62,000 nucleotides of DNA, taken from NCBI GenBank assembly GCA_905221605.1, contig CAJNDS010002730.1:155001-217000 (forward strand), read 5' to 3'. A program made the position numbers and the translations under genes. Shown in pieces: positions 59,536 through 62,000 of the stretch (position 1 is the first letter of the stretch; every line of letters starts with the position of its first letter). This stretch comes from Symbiodinium natans. Lineage: Eukaryota; Sar; Dinophyceae; Suessiales; Symbiodiniaceae. Under the pieces are notes generated by a model. It made no database searches, was not told the DNA's origin, and worked only from the letters and a program-made list of their open reading frames with translations.

Positions 59536-59637
59536 TTAGGGTTTAGGGTTTAGGGTTTAGGGCTTAGGGTTTAGGGTTTAGGGTTTAGGGTTTAGGGTTT
59601 AGGATTTAGGGTTCAGGGTTTAGGGTTTAGGGTTTAG
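59536..59637. repeat. Telomeric array (TTTAGGG)n
   Basis: About 14 units with single variants. Confidence 0.95.
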
Positions 59638-59773
59638 CTCACATTGTTTCAGGCCAGCAGCCCCGAAAGCCGAACCCAGAACGTTAGCGGCTCAAGCCCC
59701 AGCTCCAGTTTGCAACAGGCTCTACCCCTAAAGCCCCTCAGGCTCCTCTCAAACTCCACATTGGTCTTGAAGC
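59638..59773 (+). CDS. Candidate exon, Ser/Leu-rich
   Basis: Reads LTLFQASSPESRTQNVSGSS then PSSSLQQALPLKPLRLLSNS, exactly between a TTTAGGG and a CCCTAAA array. Confidence 0.42.
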
Positions 59774-59775
59774 AA

Positions 59776-60225
59776 CCCTAAACCCTAAACCCTAAACCCC
59801 TAAACCCCTAAACCCCTAAACCCCTAAACCCCTAAACCCTAACCCCTAACCCCTAAACCCCTAAACCCCTAAACCCCTAAACCCCTAAACCCCTAAACCC
59901 CTAAACCCCTAAACCCTAACCCCTAAACCCCTAAACCCTAAACCCTAAACCCAGCCTAAACCCAAACCCCAAACCCCAAACCCCAACCCCAAAACCCCAA
60001 AACCCCAAACCCCAAACCCCAAACCCCAAACCCCAAACCCCAAACCCAAACCCCAAACCCCAAACCCCAAACCCCAAACCCCAAACCCCAACCCCAAACC
60101 CAACCCTAAACCCTACCAACCCTAAACCCTAAACCCTAAACCCTAACCCTAAACCCTAAACCCTAAACCCTAAACCCTAAACCCTAAACCCTAAACCCTA
60201 ACCCTAAACCCTAAACCCTAAACCG
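59776..60225. repeat. Telomeric array with three variant blocks
   Basis: CCCTAAA, then (CCCCTAAA)n octamers to ~59940, then (CCCCAAA)n to ~60100, then (CCCTAAA)n to 60220. Block structure implies separate expansions of variant units. At ~450 bp, the largest telomere-like array of the window. Confidence 0.96.
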
Positions 60226-60332
60226 CAAAGCTGGCGGAGGACATCCCCAGGGTGCTCCTCAACGGGCGCCGCGTCACCGAGGCAGTGCCGATCCAACACC
60301 AGGCTCGTGGTTCGGGGCGTTTAGGACACTTG
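60225..60332 (+). CDS. Candidate exon, unknown
   Basis: Reads AKLAEDIPRVLLNGRRVTEA then VPIQHQARGSGRLG, very protein-like, again filling the gap between opposed arrays. Confidence 0.5.
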
Positions 60333-60337
60333 GTCTA

Positions 60338-60478
60338 GGGTTTAGGGTTTAGGGTTTAGGGTTTAGGGTTTAGGGTTTAGGGTGTAGGGTGTAGGGTGTA
60401 GGGTGTAGGGTTTAGGGTTTAGGGTTTAGGGTTAGAGTTTAGGGTTTAGGGCAAATTTAGGGTTTAGGGTTTAGGGCT
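60338..60478. repeat. Telomeric array (TTTAGGG/TGTAGGG)n
   Basis: Contains four TGTAGGG units in a row. Confidence 0.95.
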
Positions 60479-60479
60479 T

Positions 60480-60713
60480 CAGCGCTGACGCGAATGGTTT
60501 TCGAAGTTTTGAAGGGGTTCGAGGCTGAATAAGAAAAAAGTGGGGGGATATGTGAGGTGTTGCAGCTTCCGAGATCTGGCTGCTGTCAAGAGGGGCGTCC
60601 TCAGACCCCAAGGTAAACCCCAGCTTAGCAGCAACACGCCGATCTCCCCAGAAGCAGCCCGAAGCAAAGCAAACCAAGCCAAGCAAACAGAGCGTGAGCA
60701 AAGCAACTAACAA
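60480..60713. CDS. Coding-like segment, strand ambiguous
   Basis: - strand ATG at 60713 gives MLVALLTLCLLGLVCFASGC then FWGDRRVAAKLGFTLGSEDA, which looks like a signal peptide followed by a mature protein. The + strand also has an open frame (IWLLSRGVLRPQGKPQLSSN). Neighbouring exons are +, so the - reading may be a shadow. Confidence 0.25.
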
Positions 60714-60800
60714 CGCAAGGATAGTACAGGGGCCTGCATAGTTTGAATAGGTTTTGGGGGGCTATTCTAGTAGATTCTATAGGGAGCCAAAGGAGCAAAG

Positions 60801-60889
60801 GCTCGCCAGCCCGCCAGGATCGGCTCATCCTCGGCCACGCCGGGGCCTTTCGCGTAGCCCTGGCCTCAGCAGATCTGGGCAGCTCTCAG
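60801..60889 (+). CDS. Candidate exon, unknown
   Basis: After CAAAG|G the frame reads SPARQDRLILGHAGAFRVAL then ASADLGSSQ, ending CTCAG|GGG. Protein-like. Confidence 0.45.
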
Positions 60890-60972
60890 GGGTTTCGGGT
60901 TTAGGGTTTAGGGTTTCGGGTTTAGGGTTTAGGGTGAGCTTAAAAAGTCCCAGAACTCGCATCCTCAAAAAG

Positions 60973-61031
60973 GTTAGATTCGCCCAGTTGCTGCAGTGCA
61001 ACGTGCTTGTTCGGCAGCAGCCGTTGTATCC
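60973..61031 (+). CDS. Candidate exon, unknown
   Basis: After AAAAAG|G the frame reads VRFAQLLQCNVLVRQQPLYP up to the next telomeric array. Confidence 0.38.
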
Positions 61032-61097
61032 CTAAACCCTAAACCCTAAACCCTAAACCCTAAACCCTAAACCCTAAACCCTAAACCCTAAACCCAC
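61032..61097. repeat. Telomeric array (CCCTAAA)n
   Basis: Nine perfect units. Confidence 0.95.
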
Positions 61098-61098
61098 T

Positions 61099-61199
61099 AA
61101 AGCCTATGTAGAGCGCTTGAGCCGCGAGGCCGTGCCCCTCACGGCATCTGAGCTGCGGGCAGCGGACTCCACCGCAGTGAAGGAGGGAGGCGCGCCTTG
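61099..61199 (+). CDS. Candidate exon, unknown
   Basis: Reads KAYVERLSREAVPLTASELR then AADSTAVKEGGAP between opposed telomeric arrays. Amphipathic helix-like. With 60225-60332, 60801-60889 and 60973-61031 it probably forms one + strand gene. Confidence 0.5.
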
Positions 61200-61345
61200 T
61201 TTAGGGTTTAGGGCTTAGGGCTTAGGGTTAGGGTTTAGGGTTTAGGGTTTAGGGTTTAGGGTTTAGGGTTTAGGGTTTAGGGTTTAGGGTTTAGGGTTTA
61301 GGGTTTAGGGCTTAGGGCTTAGGGCTTAGGGCTTAGGGCTTAGGG
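61200..61345. repeat. Telomeric array (TTTAGGG then CTTAGGG)n
   Basis: About 20 units; the CTTAGGG variant is clustered at both ends. Confidence 0.95.
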
Positions 61346-61437
61346 CTCCAATACCCCTTAACTGAGGGAATATTCCTCAAACCATATAAGGAACCCTCAT
61401 AGTGCAAGGAATATTCCTTAATTAAGGGGTATTGGAG
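61346..61437. mobile_element. MITE-like element, 92 bp, near-perfect TIRs
   Basis: CTCCAATACCCCTTAACTGA ... CTTAATTAAGGGGTATTGGAG, arms of ~32 bp with AGGAATATTCCT. Same family as 20094-20246. It abuts the telomeric array on its left. Confidence 0.9.
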
Positions 61438-61439
61438 TT

Positions 61440-61796
61440 TTTGGGAAGGGGAAAAGGAGGGGACGAAGGAAGGGTTGGAGTTCAGGGTTCGGGCTAAACG
61501 GGAATTCGGATGACATAGGGTTTAGTGCGGGCGGGAAATGAGTGGATGGCTCCTGCTTTTCGTGTGGCCTAGACACATCTTTGGATCACCAATCCGCATG
61601 CGTCTGCAATCTGTGGCCATGTTGGCCATTGGAGCTCCGGGACAAACTGGTTCGAATTCGAGTTTAAGATCTGGGCCTTGGTGCGTTAACGGTTAAGCTC
61701 GGGGCTTCCCTGTGGGGGCTTGAGCTTGTCAACCGTGTTTGTCCTGGGCCTCAGCATACCTCCCTTGATAGCTGGACCCACCTGGCTTATATTCGT
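61440..61796. other. Unique spacer, no gene supported
   Basis: No telomeric repeats or long ORFs; presumably the 3' flank of the - strand gene entering from the right edge. A box-B-like GGTTCGAATTC at 61651 has no matching box A. Confidence 0.4.
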
Positions 61797-62000
61797 ACAA
61801 AGCCGAGAACACCCAACAAGGTTTGGGTCAGGGAGTAAACCACCAAACAGACAACGAAGGCGCCAAACCGGAGGAATGCATCAGAGGAAAGGATGCTGTC
61901 CACAAAGGCGACAGCCCAATGCTCTGGAAACAGTTGCTGGAGGGTTGCAACAGGAACTGGACCTGTCGGATTCGGTGGGATTAAAAGGTCCTCAGAAAAA
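61797..62000 (-). CDS. 3'-terminal exon of a probable membrane protein (partial)
   Basis: A frame open from the window edge to TAA 61797-61799, with no Met needed. It reads FSEDLLIPPNPTGPVPVATL, then QQLFPEHWAVAFVDSILSSD, then FLRFGAFVVCLVVYSLTQTL and LGVLGFVRI-stop. The last third is a probable transmembrane segment. At 67 codons it is among the longest uninterrupted exon-like frames outside the TTLL gene. No family recognised. The exon continues beyond the window. Confidence 0.55.

Noticed and set aside
59931-60119. Gly/Phe/Trp repeat ORF
   Set aside because: Translation of (CCCCAAA)n telomeric variants.

Overview
This is nuclear DNA of a eukaryote, most likely an alveolate of the dinoflagellate lineage. 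Three things point there. (1) TTTAGGG/CCCTAAA telomere-type repeats occur in both orientations about every 0.3-1 kb outside the satellite blocks. (2) The one gene I could reconstruct has 24 short exons whose introns use GT, GC and GA donors, while the acceptor is AG followed by G at every junction I could resolve; that mix is known from dinoflagellates. (3) Many introns have terminal inverted repeats (TIRs) and short target-site duplications (TSDs), as described for introner elements in dinoflagellates such as Polarella and Amoebophrya. No bacterial gene, tRNA cluster, rRNA or CRISPR array is visible. Few exons exceed 60 codons, so most coding sequence is in short open stretches without an internal Met between repeat arrays.

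Layout. 1-5.2 kb: telomeric repeats with a probable + strand gene in short exons ending at 5151. 5.2-7.5 kb: a long hairpin, a 100-bp tandem repeat and a gene-like island with a frameshifted coiled-coil ORF. 7.5-14.2 kb: a satellite block (2-kb tandem units, 190-bp subrepeats, AT-rich palindromes with G/C runs) bounded by a 30-bp perfect inverted repeat. 14.2-25.3 kb: telomeric repeats, six copies of a Glu/Ala-rich exon-like module, nested TIR elements and scattered candidate exons on both strands. 25.4-33.1 kb, possibly to 34.8 kb: a complete tubulin-tyrosine-ligase-like (TTLL) gene on the - strand. 34-46.8 kb: further candidate exons (+ near 37-38 kb, - at 41-46.8 kb) among telomeric repeats and TIR elements. 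47-57.6 kb: six kinds of satellite. 57.6-62 kb: a probable + strand gene and the last exon of a - strand membrane protein cut by the window edge.

The main discovery is how introns appear to be made. In the TTLL gene nine introns are TIR elements flanked by perfect 4-bp duplications. The first two bases of the duplication are the donor (GA, GC or GT), and the terminal AG of the element is the acceptor. Three further introns are telomeric arrays flanked by 14-20 bp duplications containing an AG|G core, as if telomere repeats were added at a staggered break and the duplicated exon sequence supplied both splice sites. Telomeric arrays also sit inside TIR introns, and in one intron the array itself provides the acceptor. 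Splice junctions were chosen by reading-frame continuity and family similarity; no transcript was available.
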